This document shows, piece after piece, positions 42,469 to 51,039 of a DNA stretch of 64,000 bases (the first letter of the stretch is position 1; each line of letters opens with the position of its first letter). The notes beneath the pieces were generated by a model. That model was given only the letters and a program-made list of their open reading frames with translations, did no database searches and was not told where the DNA came from. The position numbers and the translations under genes are program-made. The DNA comes from Rhizobiaceae bacterium. Lineage in GTDB: Bacteria; Pseudomonadota; Alphaproteobacteria; Rhizobiales; Rhizobiaceae. The stretch is from the NCBI GenBank assembly GCA_023953835.1, contig JAMLJB010000001.1, positions 744,001 to 808,000 on the forward strand, written 5' to 3'.

Positions 42469-44672
42469 GCAACCTCCTTAGCCGGAGCTTGCTTTGCAAG
42501 CATGGCCGGCTCGCGCGACGCCAGCCGCCGCCCGAAATAAACGAGCCCGCGAAACGTCTGGTAAAGAGCCAGATTGAGAAACCACACACTGCCGCGAACA
42601 AGTCCCGGATTGCCCCGGCGCGAAAGCTGGAATTCGGTCCACTGATCGGAATTGGCAAAGATCAAATCCGCGACAAGCCTGTGGTGAAACGGCTTGTCGG
42701 GGGTGTAGCGCGCACCGATCTCAAGGCATCCGTCACTCGTTGACAGGTTGCGTATACTGAATGGAAGGGCATGCGTCTTGCCGTCGAAATGAGTCTTGAA
42801 GCGCAAATGAAGATCGTCGCCGACCTTCATCGAGGTGTCCTTGTCGGCAACCAGTTGTACCCTCATGCCATTGACCGAGACGTCCTCGATCGTGGCCTCG
42901 ACCCAATCCTTGCCGATCCCGATCTCGCAACGCCGGCTCACCTTGACGCGACGCGTCGCAGCGCGCTGGCCGCGTTCGGAAACCACCCCCAACGCACATC
43001 CTGCGAAGATAAGGTTGATCAGGTTCCAGCCACCAACAACCAGCGTCACATCGGTCTTGAAGGGCTCCGCGTAGACCTTGTAGACGGTCATGGCCAACGC
43101 GCCGACCAATACTGCAAAGATCACGAAGAAAGGCAGCGCGATTTCCGAAAGGCGGCTCAGGGCCACCGACTCGTCCTTCGCCGTCACCTTGAACGATGGT
43201 CGGCTTGGGTGAAGTATTACCGAGACGACGGCGGGCAACAGGTGAATGGTCTGCGCATACTCGTAAAGCTCAGAAATCCACGGCCAACGAAATGCGCCGT
43301 AGAGATAGTTCTGCATCATCAGGTTCACGATCATGTAGCTGAGCGTGTAGGCGAGAAATTCGCCCCCGGATGCAGTGAATATTTCCAGATCGAAGAACAG
43401 ATAGCACAGCGGCGCGAGCAGGAAGATGGCGCGAGGAAAAGGAAACAGCCAGAACAGGGTCGATGACATGTAGCAGAGCCGCTGGGGCACACTCAGGCCA
43501 CGATTGAGCAGGGGGAACTTGTACCGCAGAATCTGCATCATGCCCTGCGCCCAACGACTTCTTTGACCGATGAAGCTGGCAAAGGTGGCAGGCTGCAATC
43601 CAGCAATCAGAGGCTTGTCCACATAGACGCTGTTCCAGCCCTTCGCGTGGAGCGCAACGGCGGTTTCGCAATCCTCTGTAATGCTCACGCCGCTGAAACC
43701 GTTCGCTTCCTGTAGAGCCTGCCGGCGCAAGACCGCTGCGGAACCGCAGAAAAAGGCTGCGTTCCATTTGTCCAGCCCGCGCTGGATGATGCCGTAGAAC
43801 ATTTCGTTCTCGGACGGCATTTTCTCAAAAGTCCTGAGATTGCGCTCGAGCGGGTCCGGATTGAGAAAGAAATGCGGCGTCTGCACCAGAAACAATCTAG
43901 GGTCGTCCGCGAAATATCCGACCGTCTCCTTGAGAAAGTCCCGTGCCGGGGCGTGGTCGGCGTCGAATACCGCCACGAGATCACCCGTTGAGTGCGCGAG
44001 GCCGTTGTTGAGATTACCGGCCTTGGCGTGCTCGTTCTTCTCTCGCGTCAGATAGATCGCGCCAAGGTCGTCGCAAAGCTTCTTCAGCGTCGCATGGCGC
44101 GTTTCGGCAGCGCGGGCCTGATCGACCTTAACGGCATTGCGCTTCTGTACCGTGCCGCCGTCGTCCAGCAACCAGATCTTCAGCTTGTCGGCTGGATAGT
44201 CGATAGACTTCGCGGCAGCGATCGTATTGGCAAGCAGTTCCGTATCTTCATTGTAGGTCGGTATGAACACATCGACCGATGGCCAGTTTCCTTCAGCCTC
44301 GTCCCTTGCCGCACGCGACGGTCGCGGGGGCAGCGGCATGGACACCACAAACAGGCTGAGCGCCAGCATCATGACACTGTACATTTCAGCGCTGTAGAGC
44401 AGGAAGCCTGGAATGAAGTCTTCGGGCTGGTTGATAGGCGGCAAGGTGCTGGTCGTGCGCCAATACACATAGCGCATGACCACCGCGGTACCGAACGACA
44501 GCGCGATCAAACGCCAGATCCCTCCAGCTCCCACGAGTTTGAGCACCATCATCGCAGTGAGGACCACGATGCTCGCAACGAGCTGGGTCTGAAGGCTTAT
44601 GGGCATCGTGATCAATGTGAGCACGACCACCGACATGAATAACCAAAGGGCTACAAGGCGGAGCTTGTGCAT
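42465..44672 (-). CDS. bcsA: Cellulose synthase catalytic subunit BcsA (UDP-forming), with PilZ domain
   Basis: The protein has 735 residues. Membrane helices flank a family 2 glycosyltransferase domain with DDG at residues 170-172, DAD at 237-239, TED at 332-334 and QRSRW at 370-374, all needed for processive beta-1,4-glucan synthesis from UDP-glucose. The C-terminal PilZ domain (about 580-690) has arginines in TRRVKVSRR and DVSVNG, so activity should depend on cyclic di-GMP. The gene begins 121 bp after bcsN. An AT-rich stretch near 44730-44750 in that gap might hold a second promoter. Confidence 0.95.
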   Translation of the reverse strand: MHKLRLVALWLFMSVVVLTLITMPISLQTQLVASIVVLTAMMVLKLVGAGGIWRLIALSFGTAVVMRYVYWRTTSTLPPINQPEDFIPGFLLYSAEMYSVMMLALSLFVVSMPLPPRPSRAARDEAEGNWPSVDVFIPTYNEDTELLANTIAAAKSIDYPADKLKIWLLDDGGTVQKRNAVKVDQARAAETRHATLKKLCDDLGAIYLTREKNEHAKAGNLNNGLAHSTGDLVAVFDADHAPARDFLKETVGYFADDPRLFLVQTPHFFLNPDPLERNLRTFEKMPSENEMFYGIIQRGLDKWNAAFFCGSAAVLRRQALQEANGFSGVSITEDCETAVALHAKGWNSVYVDKPLIAGLQPATFASFIGQRSRWAQGMMQILRYKFPLLNRGLSVPQRLCYMSSTLFWLFPFPRAIFLLAPLCYLFFDLEIFTASGGEFLAYTLSYMIVNLMMQNYLYGAFRWPWISELYEYAQTIHLLPAVVSVILHPSRPSFKVTAKDESVALSRLSEIALPFFVIFAVLVGALAMTVYKVYAEPFKTDVTLVVGGWNLINLIFAGCALGVVSERGQRAATRRVKVSRRCEIGIGKDWVEATIEDVSVNGMRVQLVADKDTSMKVGDDLHLRFKTHFDGKTHALPFSIRNLSTSDGCLEIGARYTPDKPFHHRLVADLIFANSDQWTEFQLSRRGNPGLVRGSVWFLNLALYQTFRGLVYFGRRLASREPAMLAKQAPAKEVA

Positions 44673-44793
44673 TCGAGACCTCCGCTCCGTCGAAATTGAC
44701 CGCGAATCGAGCCTAGCGAATAAGATAATATACTCAACCCGAAGTTATTCTCATTGTTCCTCTTGCAATCTGAGCGTGCTGTCTCGGCCACAG

Positions 44794-45726
44794 TCATTCC
44801 TCCGATGGAGGCGGTGGGACGAGCGGGGCGGTCGGAGCAGCTTCGGAACTCCCCTGCTCCACACTTCCCGGCGGAAGGGGAACCTGGGGTCCGCTCGGGC
44901 TCGGTCCCGCAACAGGCGTCGTCTGGACCGGCTTCTCCGGCACGATGACGGCGGTTCCGGGCTGCCGTTGCGCTTGTGCGCGTGGTGCCGCCGGGAGCGT
45001 TTCCGTTGGAGCCTGGTCGGCGAAGGGATAGATGTCTCTTCCTCGCCTGCCAAGTTCAGGGTCCGGCGGAAGCGGATCGCCATACGGGTTCCACTGCTGC
45101 GAATTCAAGAACGCATTGACGGTGTATCCATACATCACGGACAGCAGCTTCCGCTCCGTGGCCCCGGTTTCGCACAACCGCAGCCGGATATCGATTGCGC
45201 CCTGCTTGGTCATCGGAGATGCCTTGGTCCGGATTGTCTGCCACCCGAACAGACACAGATCCTTCGAGGTGCCGCGACCGATTGAATAGCCGAATGGGCC
45301 ATAACGATTCTGCACATAGTAGGGAGAGCGTGACATTCTCACGCCCGGCAAAGCAGATCGTGCTTCCGCAAAGATTCGCGGATATGGATCGACGACCGGC
45401 GCTGCATTTCTGGCAATGCTGACCTCAAAGCGATTTTGGCCCGGAACTGAGGAATTCGTGTTGAGCAGTATTTCCTGATACGTTCGCCCGCCGCGCTTTC
45501 CTTCGATCACTCCCACGATTGCAGGACCGCCGATCGGCGGAAATACGAACGCCTGCTCGGCTGGCGCCGCGTTGCGGACTTGGGAGCGCCCTATGCTGTC
45601 AGTACTCGCGCAGCCACCAAGTTGTGACAACGCCACAAGCCCGACAAGCCAACTGATGCCTGTCCGAGAAGCCCTTGTGGGAAGCCGGTCGCCGCGCCGC
45701 CGGTCCTGAGTTCCGCAAAAGTTCAT
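44794..45726 (-). CDS. bcsN: Cellulose biosynthesis lipoprotein BcsN
   Basis: The protein has about 310 residues from the ATG at 45726. The frame runs to 45786. The N-terminus has a lipobox LSQLGGC with C39. The core (RTYQEILLNTNSSVPGQNRFEVSIA, SRSPYYVQNRYGPFGYSIGRG, CLFGWQTIR) matches BcsN, a protein found with cellulose genes in Hyphomicrobiales. The C-terminal 80 residues are rich in Pro, Gly and Ser. Its exact role in cellulose export is unknown. It is the first gene of the operon bcsN-A-B-Z-TPR-DUF4105, and the 210-bp region upstream should contain the promoter. Confidence 0.85.
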   Translation of the reverse strand: MNFCGTQDRRRGDRLPTRASRTGISWLVGLVALSQLGGCASTDSIGRSQVRNAAPAEQAFVFPPIGGPAIVGVIEGKRGGRTYQEILLNTNSSVPGQNRFEVSIARNAAPVVDPYPRIFAEARSALPGVRMSRSPYYVQNRYGPFGYSIGRGTSKDLCLFGWQTIRTKASPMTKQGAIDIRLRLCETGATERKLLSVMYGYTVNAFLNSQQWNPYGDPLPPDPELGRRGRDIYPFADQAPTETLPAAPRAQAQRQPGTAVIVPEKPVQTTPVAGPSPSGPQVPLPPGSVEQGSSEAAPTAPLVPPPPSEE

Positions 45727-45935
45727 TCCAACCGATTTGCGTTCGACCGCACGAAATTTCAAAAGCGAATCAAAGTCGCTGCACAAAGCAGCTCGTGTTT
45801 ACCCTGAGTTATGATGTTAATGAAACTCGCAGTTAAGCTTTTGGCCGGTCTCCACAATTTTTGCTCTCGTTCCTTGCTTGAGGAGTGGAGCTTTAGGCGC
45901 TGGTGTTTTTCCGGCGGAGCCTGACCCACCCTGGC

Positions 45936-46748
45936 TCAGAATGACGCCAGCGGTGGCGGAGGTGGGCTCTTGTGAAAGGTCGCGCCCTTGAGCCAAAGTC
46001 GCATCGCCTGCCAGTGAATTCCGAATATGACCTTAAGCGTCATAAGGGGATAGCTGCCCAGGCAGGCCGCGAGTGCCACAGTGTTCAGAGTCCGGGCCTT
46101 GCCGTTGAACGCAGCGGCGAGCACCGGTTCGCCGCCCGCCTCTTCATGAATGCGGAGCCGAACGACCTTTCCCGGCGGCATGATCCGAAAATTGTAGCGC
46201 GCGCTCATATCCATGAATGGCGAAACGTGAAGCAGCTTTGCGCGGGACTGCCGAACCCCCGCCGAGGCATACTCGCCTTCCCGAACAGGTGCGACATAGC
46301 TGTGACGATCTCCGAACGTATTTCGAACGGCATAGATCATCGCGATCAGTTCATCGCTTCCGTCATAGGCGAAGTAAACCGAGATGGGATTGAAGGCGTA
46401 TCCAAGAATACGAGGATATGAGAGCAAGAAAATCCGGTGCGCCGGCATTTGAACTCCAGCCTGAGCAAGCAACCGATCCGCATACTGCCGAAGTGTCTCA
46501 CCTTTGCGCTCGACATGATCGCGCTCATTGAATGCGACCACGCCCGGCCGATTCACCGATAGAAGCGGGGAGAGTTTGCCAAGCTCCGGCAAACGGTCGA
46601 GATCGACCAGCAGTGAAAACACAGAATAATTGAAGCGGTGGCCAAACGGCTTCAGCCTTTGGTGCATGACATTGCCGAGGTAGAGCGTTCCGGCCTCACT
46701 CGGCGCCGGACCGTTTTCTGCAATGGTCGTGATGCGCTCCCGCCTCAT
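45936..46748 (-). CDS. DUF1365 family protein in the RpoE-ChrR regulon
   Basis: The protein has 270 residues from the ATG at 46748, which overlaps the photolyase stop as ATGA. The frame reaches 47090 only inside the photolyase gene. The family signature is present: LYLGNVMHQRLKPFGHRFNYSVFSLLVDLD, SYPRILGYAFNPISVYF and YAVRNTFGDRHSYV. Members occur next to FAD oxidoreductases and cyclopropane-fatty-acid synthases in singlet-oxygen clusters and are thought to help modify membrane lipids, but no reaction is established. No cyclopropane synthase gene is seen in this window. Confidence 0.85.
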   Translation of the reverse strand: MRRERITTIAENGPAPSEAGTLYLGNVMHQRLKPFGHRFNYSVFSLLVDLDRLPELGKLSPLLSVNRPGVVAFNERDHVERKGETLRQYADRLLAQAGVQMPAHRIFLLSYPRILGYAFNPISVYFAYDGSDELIAMIYAVRNTFGDRHSYVAPVREGEYASAGVRQSRAKLLHVSPFMDMSARYNFRIMPPGKVVRLRIHEEAGGEPVLAAAFNGKARTLNTVALAACLGSYPLMTLKVIFGIHWQAMRLWLKGATFHKSPPPPPLASF

Positions 46749-48178
46749 GGGACGTTTTTGACGTGCTGGTATGCGGCGAGCGCTTGGGCACGCGCGGCAG
46801 CATGATCTACGATCGGGGCGGGGTAATTTTTGCCGAGAACGATTCCCGCTTTTTCGAGCAACGCCGCAGGCGCTTCCCATGGCTGATGAACGAGGTGGTC
46901 CGGCAATTCTGACAATTCGGGCACATATGTCCGAACGTATTCGCCTTTCGGGTCGAATTTCTCGCCCTGCAAAACGGGATTGAATATCCGGAAATAGGGC
47001 GCCGCATCCGCACCCGATCCGGCAACCCATTGCCAGTTTGCTGGATTGCTTGCTGGGTCGGCATCCACGAGCGTGTCCCAGAACCAGCACTCACCCTCCC
47101 TCCAATCGATGAGCAGGTGCTTGGTCAGAAACGAGGCGGTAATCATTCGCACGCGGTTGTGCATGGTTCCTGTCTGCCACAGCTCGCGCATGCCGGCATC
47201 GACAATCGGATAGCCGGTGAGTCCGCGCTGCCATGCTCGCAAACGAGGTTTGTCTTTGCGCCACGGGAAATTGTCAAAAGCGGGTTGGAAATTCCTCCGT
47301 CCGAGATCAGGGCGGTGGAACCGCAAATGGTAGCAGAACTCCCGCCAGCCAACCTCCTGCTTGAATTTTACCGCATCCGATCCGGCTGTTTTGCTCTTCT
47401 TTGCAATCGCCGCAAGAATGGTGAAAGGCGTAATTTCGCCATGGGCGAGATGTGGCGACAGGCGCGAAGTCAGATGTGCGGGAAAATCCCTTCCCGTCGC
47501 ATATCCATCCAGATTTTCCCTAACAAACGTCCCGAGCGCGGCTATCGCGCCTTGTTCGCCTGGCGTCCATGACTCTCTCAATCCGCCCGCCCAATCCGGC
47601 GTCGGCAGGGGCACGATGTCTTCGAGCTGCTCGGAAGAGAGCTTGCCGGCATATGCGTACAAGCTGCGTGGCGGATCGATGGGATCTCTCGGCTCCGGAG
47701 ATGCCGACAACGCATTCCAGAACGGCTTGAATACCTTGTAGAACGATCCTGATTGCGTGATTAGTCGGGACGGTTCGTGCAACAGATGTCCGTCAAAGCT
47801 TTTCGTACGCAAGCCTTGCGTGCGTAGCGCCTCGTTCAGTCTGCGATCAGCATTCATAGCATGCGGATCATATCTGCGGTTCCACAATACGGCCTCAGCA
47901 CCGACTTCGGCGGCGATCGCAGGAACAACAGCCAGCGAAGCGCCGCGTCGCATAACAAGGCGACCGCCAAGCCCGTCGAGCGACTTCACCAGAGCCTTCA
48001 AAGAGTGATGCAGCCACCAGCGCGATGCCGCTCCCGGCGGCCGCGCGTCATCCTCCCCATCACTGAGAACGAAAAGAGGAATGACGGGCCTGCCCGAGGA
48101 AGCCGCGTCCGAAAGTGCGCCATTGTCACGTACACGCAGGTCGTGACGAAAAAGAACGATGATCGGCTTTTCTGCCAT
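46745..48178 (-). CDS. phrB: Deoxyribodipyrimidine photolyase (CPD class I type)
   Basis: The protein has 477 residues from the ATG at 48178. No ribosome binding site precedes it directly. A 22-codon ORF with a strong site ends 11 bp upstream, so translation is probably coupled. The N-terminal Rossmann-like antenna domain starts IIVLFRHDLRVRDNGAL. The C-terminal FAD domain has GWREFCYHLRFHRPDL, the GYPIVDAGMRELWQTGTMHNRVRM motif and the WQWVAGSGADAAPYFRIFNP motif. It repairs cyclobutane pyrimidine dimers with blue light. In Rhodobacter the homologous gene is a direct RpoE target. Confidence 0.92.
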   Translation of the reverse strand: MAEKPIIVLFRHDLRVRDNGALSDAASSGRPVIPLFVLSDGEDDARPPGAASRWWLHHSLKALVKSLDGLGGRLVMRRGASLAVVPAIAAEVGAEAVLWNRRYDPHAMNADRRLNEALRTQGLRTKSFDGHLLHEPSRLITQSGSFYKVFKPFWNALSASPEPRDPIDPPRSLYAYAGKLSSEQLEDIVPLPTPDWAGGLRESWTPGEQGAIAALGTFVRENLDGYATGRDFPAHLTSRLSPHLAHGEITPFTILAAIAKKSKTAGSDAVKFKQEVGWREFCYHLRFHRPDLGRRNFQPAFDNFPWRKDKPRLRAWQRGLTGYPIVDAGMRELWQTGTMHNRVRMITASFLTKHLLIDWREGECWFWDTLVDADPASNPANWQWVAGSGADAAPYFRIFNPVLQGEKFDPKGEYVRTYVPELSELPDHLVHQPWEAPAALLEKAGIVLGKNYPAPIVDHAAARAQALAAYQHVKNVP

Positions 48179-48189
48179 CGAAGCGCGGG

Positions 48190-48258
48190 TCAGTTCGTTG
48201 CCTGCCAGCCAGCTTTCCTGCAAAGCTCAGCCGTCGAGCCATACAACGAGGTTTTCAT
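48190..48258 (-). CDS. 22-codon small ORF preceding the photolyase gene
   Basis: This ORF starts with ATG at 48258, has AAGGAG 11 bp upstream, and ends with TGA at 48190. It is the first frame on the transcript from the ECF-type promoter at 48282-48311, whose 5' leader would be only about 18 bases. The peptide starts MKTSLYGSTAE and has one Cys. It may be a real small protein or a leader peptide that feeds ribosomes to phrB. I know of no family for it. Confidence 0.45.
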   Translation of the reverse strand: MKTSLYGSTAELCRKAGWQATN

Positions 48259-48281
48259 CGGCGTTTTTCTCCTTGTTTCGC

Positions 48282-48311
48282 TTATTACGCAGCCGACCGC
48301 CTTTCGGTTCA
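48282..48311 (-). promoter_or_regulatory. ECF11 (RpoE)-type promoter of the photolyase-DUF1365 unit
   Basis: On the minus strand, TGAACC at 48311-48306 is followed after exactly 18 bp by TAATAA at 48287-48282, with GCG just before the -10. It differs at one position from the TGATCC of the three sister promoters. It drives the small ORF, phrB and the DUF1365 gene. Confidence 0.7.
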
Positions 48312-48319
48312 CCTGATGG

Positions 48320-48349
48320 TGATCCGAATTGCCCGGGATCGCGTAGAAA
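48320..48349 (+). promoter_or_regulatory. ECF11 (RpoE)-type promoter of the DUF2177 gene
   Basis: TGATCC at 48320-48325, an 18-bp spacer ending in GCG, and TAGAAA at 48344-48349. The gene starts at 48373. The promoter lies back to back with the minus-strand promoter of the photolyase unit, with 8 bp between their -35 boxes. Confidence 0.75.
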
Positions 48350-48372
48350 ATGCGTTATCACGGGGGCAAAAC

Positions 48373-48774
48373 ATGAAAACGATAGTGATTGCCTATTTTG
48401 CCGCAGGTGTGGCGTTTCTGATTCTGGACGCCATTTGGCTCACCATCATGGCCGACAGCCTCTATCGACCGCTCCTGGGAAACAAGCTTGCCGAGGGGTT
48501 TGCATTGGCTCCGGCTGCCGCCTTCTATCTCATCTATATCGCAGGAATCGTCTATTTCGCCATTCTGCCCGCGCTGCAAGATGGAGGACTTGGCAGAGCG
48601 GCGCTGAACGGTATCGTTCTTGGATTTGTCGCCTACGCCACGTATGACTTGACCAACCAGGCCACGCTGCGCGACTGGCCGCTCGCAGTCACGCTTGCAG
48701 ATATTACATGGGGAACGTTCGTCACTGCCGTCGGCGCTTCAGCGGGATTTCTCGCGGCCAGCCGTTTCGGCTAA
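48373..48774 (+). CDS. DUF2177 family membrane protein
   Basis: The protein has 133 residues from the ATG at 48373. Four membrane helices are predicted. The conserved stretch LDAIWLTIMADSLYRPLLG near the N-terminus and FVAYATYDLTNQATLRDWPL in the middle identify DUF2177. The function is unknown. It is often found beside DUF1295 and photo-oxidative stress genes, and here it has its own RpoE-type promoter. It is convergent with the DUF1295 gene, 3 bp away. Confidence 0.85.
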   Translation: MKTIVIAYFAAGVAFLILDAIWLTIMADSLYRPLLGNKLAEGFALAPAAAFYLIYIAGIVYFAILPALQDGGLGRAALNGIVLGFVAYATYDLTNQATLRDWPLAVTLADITWGTFVTAVGASAGFLAASRFG

Positions 48775-48777
48775 TTT

Positions 48778-49611
48778 TCAGGCGTCGCCGGAAACTTCAC
48801 GGTTCAAGACATTCCCTTGCGGGCCGGGCCAGAACGCGTTCACGCGGCGGCGATATTCCGAATAAGCGGCTCCCCGCGTCTGCATCATATGCTCTTCCAG
48901 AGGAGGTATCCCGGAGACCCGCGTCAGCAGCCAATACATCATCAACGGTCCTGCGAGCGCGCACCATCCCCACGGCCATGTGCCGGACGGACCAATCGCG
49001 ACGATCGCGTAGCCGAGCCAGCCCAGCCACTGGAAAAAGTAGTTTGGGTGGCGCGACAGGCTCCAAAGCCCGACGTCACAAACTGTATCCGGGGCGCTTG
49101 CGCGCCTCGCAAACCGTGCAAGTTGCGCGTCGGCGATCCCCTCGCCTGTCCCACCAATGAAGAGCAGGCCAAGTCCGACGAAGTCGCTCCATTGTGCACC
49201 ATGAGCGGGATTTCTGGCGGCCAGGAATATCGTGATTGAGAGAAGCAGCGCGACGACCGCCTGAATTTGCAGGAAAAGGAAAATACGCCAGCGCCAGTCC
49301 GCACCCCACTGTGCTTTCAGGGCAAGGTAGCGAGGATCGTCCTTTCCATGCAGAGTGCGCACGGCGATGTGCGATCCAAGCCGGAGAGACCACGTCAATG
49401 CGACCATCGCGACGAATGCCTGCCGCCACGGATTCGCCTCCCATCCTGCTGTAGGGACAAGAGAGGCGGCTAACCCTGCCAATCCCACGAGGAAAGACCA
49501 GACCACATCGATCCAACCGAATTTCGCGCCGCGCGCGACCGCCAGCCAGATACCACTCATTGCGAGGAACATCGCGACCGCGAGTGCGGCAAACAGAGCT
49601 ACCGCACTCAT
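48778..49611 (-). CDS. DUF1295 family membrane protein (steroid-reductase-like fold)
   Basis: The protein has 277 residues with about six membrane helices. The C-terminal motif LWSLSRHPNYFFQWLGWLGYAIVA is the family hallmark shared with sterol and isoprenylcysteine-type reductases or methyltransferases. The start lies 1 bp beyond the chrR stop, so it is the third gene of the rpoE-chrR operon. A lipid-modifying role in the photo-oxidative response is likely but unproven. Confidence 0.87.
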   Translation of the reverse strand: MSAVALFAALAVAMFLAMSGIWLAVARGAKFGWIDVVWSFLVGLAGLAASLVPTAGWEANPWRQAFVAMVALTWSLRLGSHIAVRTLHGKDDPRYLALKAQWGADWRWRIFLFLQIQAVVALLLSITIFLAARNPAHGAQWSDFVGLGLLFIGGTGEGIADAQLARFARRASAPDTVCDVGLWSLSRHPNYFFQWLGWLGYAIVAIGPSGTWPWGWCALAGPLMMYWLLTRVSGIPPLEEHMMQTRGAAYSEYRRRVNAFWPGPQGNVLNREVSGDA

Positions 49612-49612
49612 G

Positions 49613-50266
49613 TCATATGCCGAATATCGGCTGCAGCAGGCGGCCGAGCAGGCTGTTGAACCTCATCTTGCCTTCAAGGGCTGCCAGACAAATGCAGTCG
49701 CTTCCGGTGTCGACAATGGGCTGGTGCTCGATGTCCTCGTCCATTTCGGCAATATCACCCGCTGCGAATTGCCCCAAAGCATCGCTGTAGGAACCAGACA
49801 CAATATAAGTGAACTCCGTGCCTGCGTGACCGTGATCGGGCAACGCCCGACCCGGCGCGACCTTGAGAAGGATCATATTGGCGTCGGGATCGTGCGGCAC
49901 GCCGACACGGCTCATGCGAATGCCGGGACCGATCCACCGCCAGCGCCTTATCTCACACCCCCTCAATGTGTCGGGAAGGCGCACGCCGTCTATTGTGATT
50001 GGACGGGTTGAACGATCGGCTTCTGTCCCGCTTTCGTCCTTCGCTTCGATCCGCGCGAGTGTTCTGGCAAGGGAATCCGGGGCGAGAACGCTCGGCTCGG
50101 TTTCGTTCAACACCGCTCCACCAATCGCTTCGAATATTCCGACGCGGCTTCGGCAGCGCGGACAGGCGAGCACATGAGCGCCCACCACGATTGCGGGACC
50201 CGTGCCCAGCGTGCCCGCGCTATAGCGCATCAGCGTCTCATCGGTTGGGTGATGCGCGATGCTCAT
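49613..50266 (-). CDS. chrR: ChrR-type zinc anti-sigma factor
   Basis: The protein has 217 residues. The N-terminal zinc anti-sigma domain has H6 in HHPTDETLMRY and the H31-x3-C35-x2-C38 motif in HVLACPRC, the same ligand spacing as Rhodobacter ChrR. The C-terminal cupin domain shows DHGHAGTEFTYIVSGSYSD and EHQPIVD, with His and Glu as metal ligands. ChrR holds RpoE inactive and lets it go when singlet oxygen or organic peroxides appear. The start overlaps the rpoE stop by 4 bp, as usual for a sigma/anti-sigma pair. Confidence 0.93.
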   Translation of the reverse strand: MSIAHHPTDETLMRYSAGTLGTGPAIVVGAHVLACPRCRSRVGIFEAIGGAVLNETEPSVLAPDSLARTLARIEAKDESGTEADRSTRPITIDGVRLPDTLRGCEIRRWRWIGPGIRMSRVGVPHDPDANMILLKVAPGRALPDHGHAGTEFTYIVSGSYSDALGQFAAGDIAEMDEDIEHQPIVDTGSDCICLAALEGKMRFNSLLGRLLQPIFGI

Positions 50267-50904
50267 CTGTTTTCACCCAGCACTGCGCGGAGACGGTTCA
50301 TCGCCAGCCGGATCCTCGATTTCACGGTTCCAAGGGGTATGCCGAGTTCATTGGCAATCTCCGTCTGGGATTTGTCGATGTAATACGACAGACGGATGAT
50401 CTGCTGCTGCTCGGGCGAAAGTTTCGCCAGCGCGCGGCGCACGTTTTCGTCGCGCTCCGAAGCCAACAGTTCATCTTCGATCGACGGCGGCAGATTGTCC
50501 GGTTCGGGTGGCAGAAGAGCGGGATCGCGCTGGCGGCGCTTGAAGTCGATGCGCAGGTTGCGCGCGATTGTGAACACCCATGTCGATACTGCGGCCCGGC
50601 GTGGATCGTAGTAGCCGGCCTTGCGCCATACGCGCAGCATCGTTTCCTGCACAAGTTCTTCAGCCATTTCGAGGCTCGTGCCGCCCTGCGTGAAATAGGT
50701 CTTCAGGCGAGGGCCGAAATGACCAAAGAGCGCAGCAAACGCATCCCGATCCTGACGCGAGGCAACTGCCAGCAGCAGCTTTTCATGCGTCTCCATCGTT
50801 GGAGGGAACGATGCGTCGCCTTCGGTATTAGTCACGACCAACTGCGTGCCGATTGGGATGGGCCATGAAGATCGTACAGCAACCTGTTTCGGAACCTCAT
50901 ACAT
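50263..50904 (-). CDS. rpoE: ECF11-type RNA polymerase sigma factor (RpoE/SigE-like)
   Basis: The frame has 213 residues from the ATG at 50904. Region 2 (FAALFGHFGPRLKTYFTQGG, then ELVQETMLRVWRKAGYYDPRRAAVSTWVFTIARNLRIDFKRR) and region 4 (LSPEQQQIIRLSYYIDKSQTEIANELGIPLGTVKSRIRLAMNRLR) are complete. The promoter -10 ends only 6 bp before the ATG, so if that start is used the mRNA is leaderless. Homologues usually begin near METHEKLL, an ATG here at 50796, but no clear ribosome binding site precedes it. The protein controls the singlet-oxygen genes around it. Confidence 0.92.
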   Translation of the reverse strand: MYEVPKQVAVRSSWPIPIGTQLVVTNTEGDASFPPTMETHEKLLLAVASRQDRDAFAALFGHFGPRLKTYFTQGGTSLEMAEELVQETMLRVWRKAGYYDPRRAAVSTWVFTIARNLRIDFKRRQRDPALLPPEPDNLPPSIEDELLASERDENVRRALAKLSPEQQQIIRLSYYIDKSQTEIANELGIPLGTVKSRIRLAMNRLRAVLGENR

Positions 50905-50909
50905 ACACT

Positions 50910-50939
50910 ATTTTACGCCACGCGCTTGAAGCCGGATCA
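50910..50939 (-). promoter_or_regulatory. ECF11 (RpoE)-type autoregulated promoter of rpoE-chrR-DUF1295
   Basis: On the minus strand, TGATCC at 50939-50934, an 18-bp spacer ending in GCG, and TAAAAT at 50915-50910. The sigma factor would activate its own operon. Transcription should start near 50904, the A of the first possible start codon. Confidence 0.75.
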
Positions 50940-50951
50940 CATCCGCGTCGG

Positions 50952-50981
50952 TGATCCGTCTGCGCAACTGGTGCGTAGAAC
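50952..50981 (+). promoter_or_regulatory. ECF11 (RpoE)-type promoter of the FAD oxidoreductase gene
   Basis: TGATCC at 50952-50957, an 18-bp spacer ending in GCG, and TAGAAC at 50976-50981. The -35 box lies 12 bp from that of the divergent rpoE promoter. The leader to the ATG at 51040 is about 52 bases. Confidence 0.75.
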
Positions 50982-51039
50982 GAACTATAGACCACCAAAA
51001 GCCAGCCAAATTCTGTCGGACTGCAAACACGGCATAGCG

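Noticed and set aside
45936..47090. N-terminal extension of the DUF1365 frame to 47090
   Set aside because: The extra 114 residues lie inside the photolyase gene; family homology begins at the ATG at 46748, which overlaps the photolyase stop.
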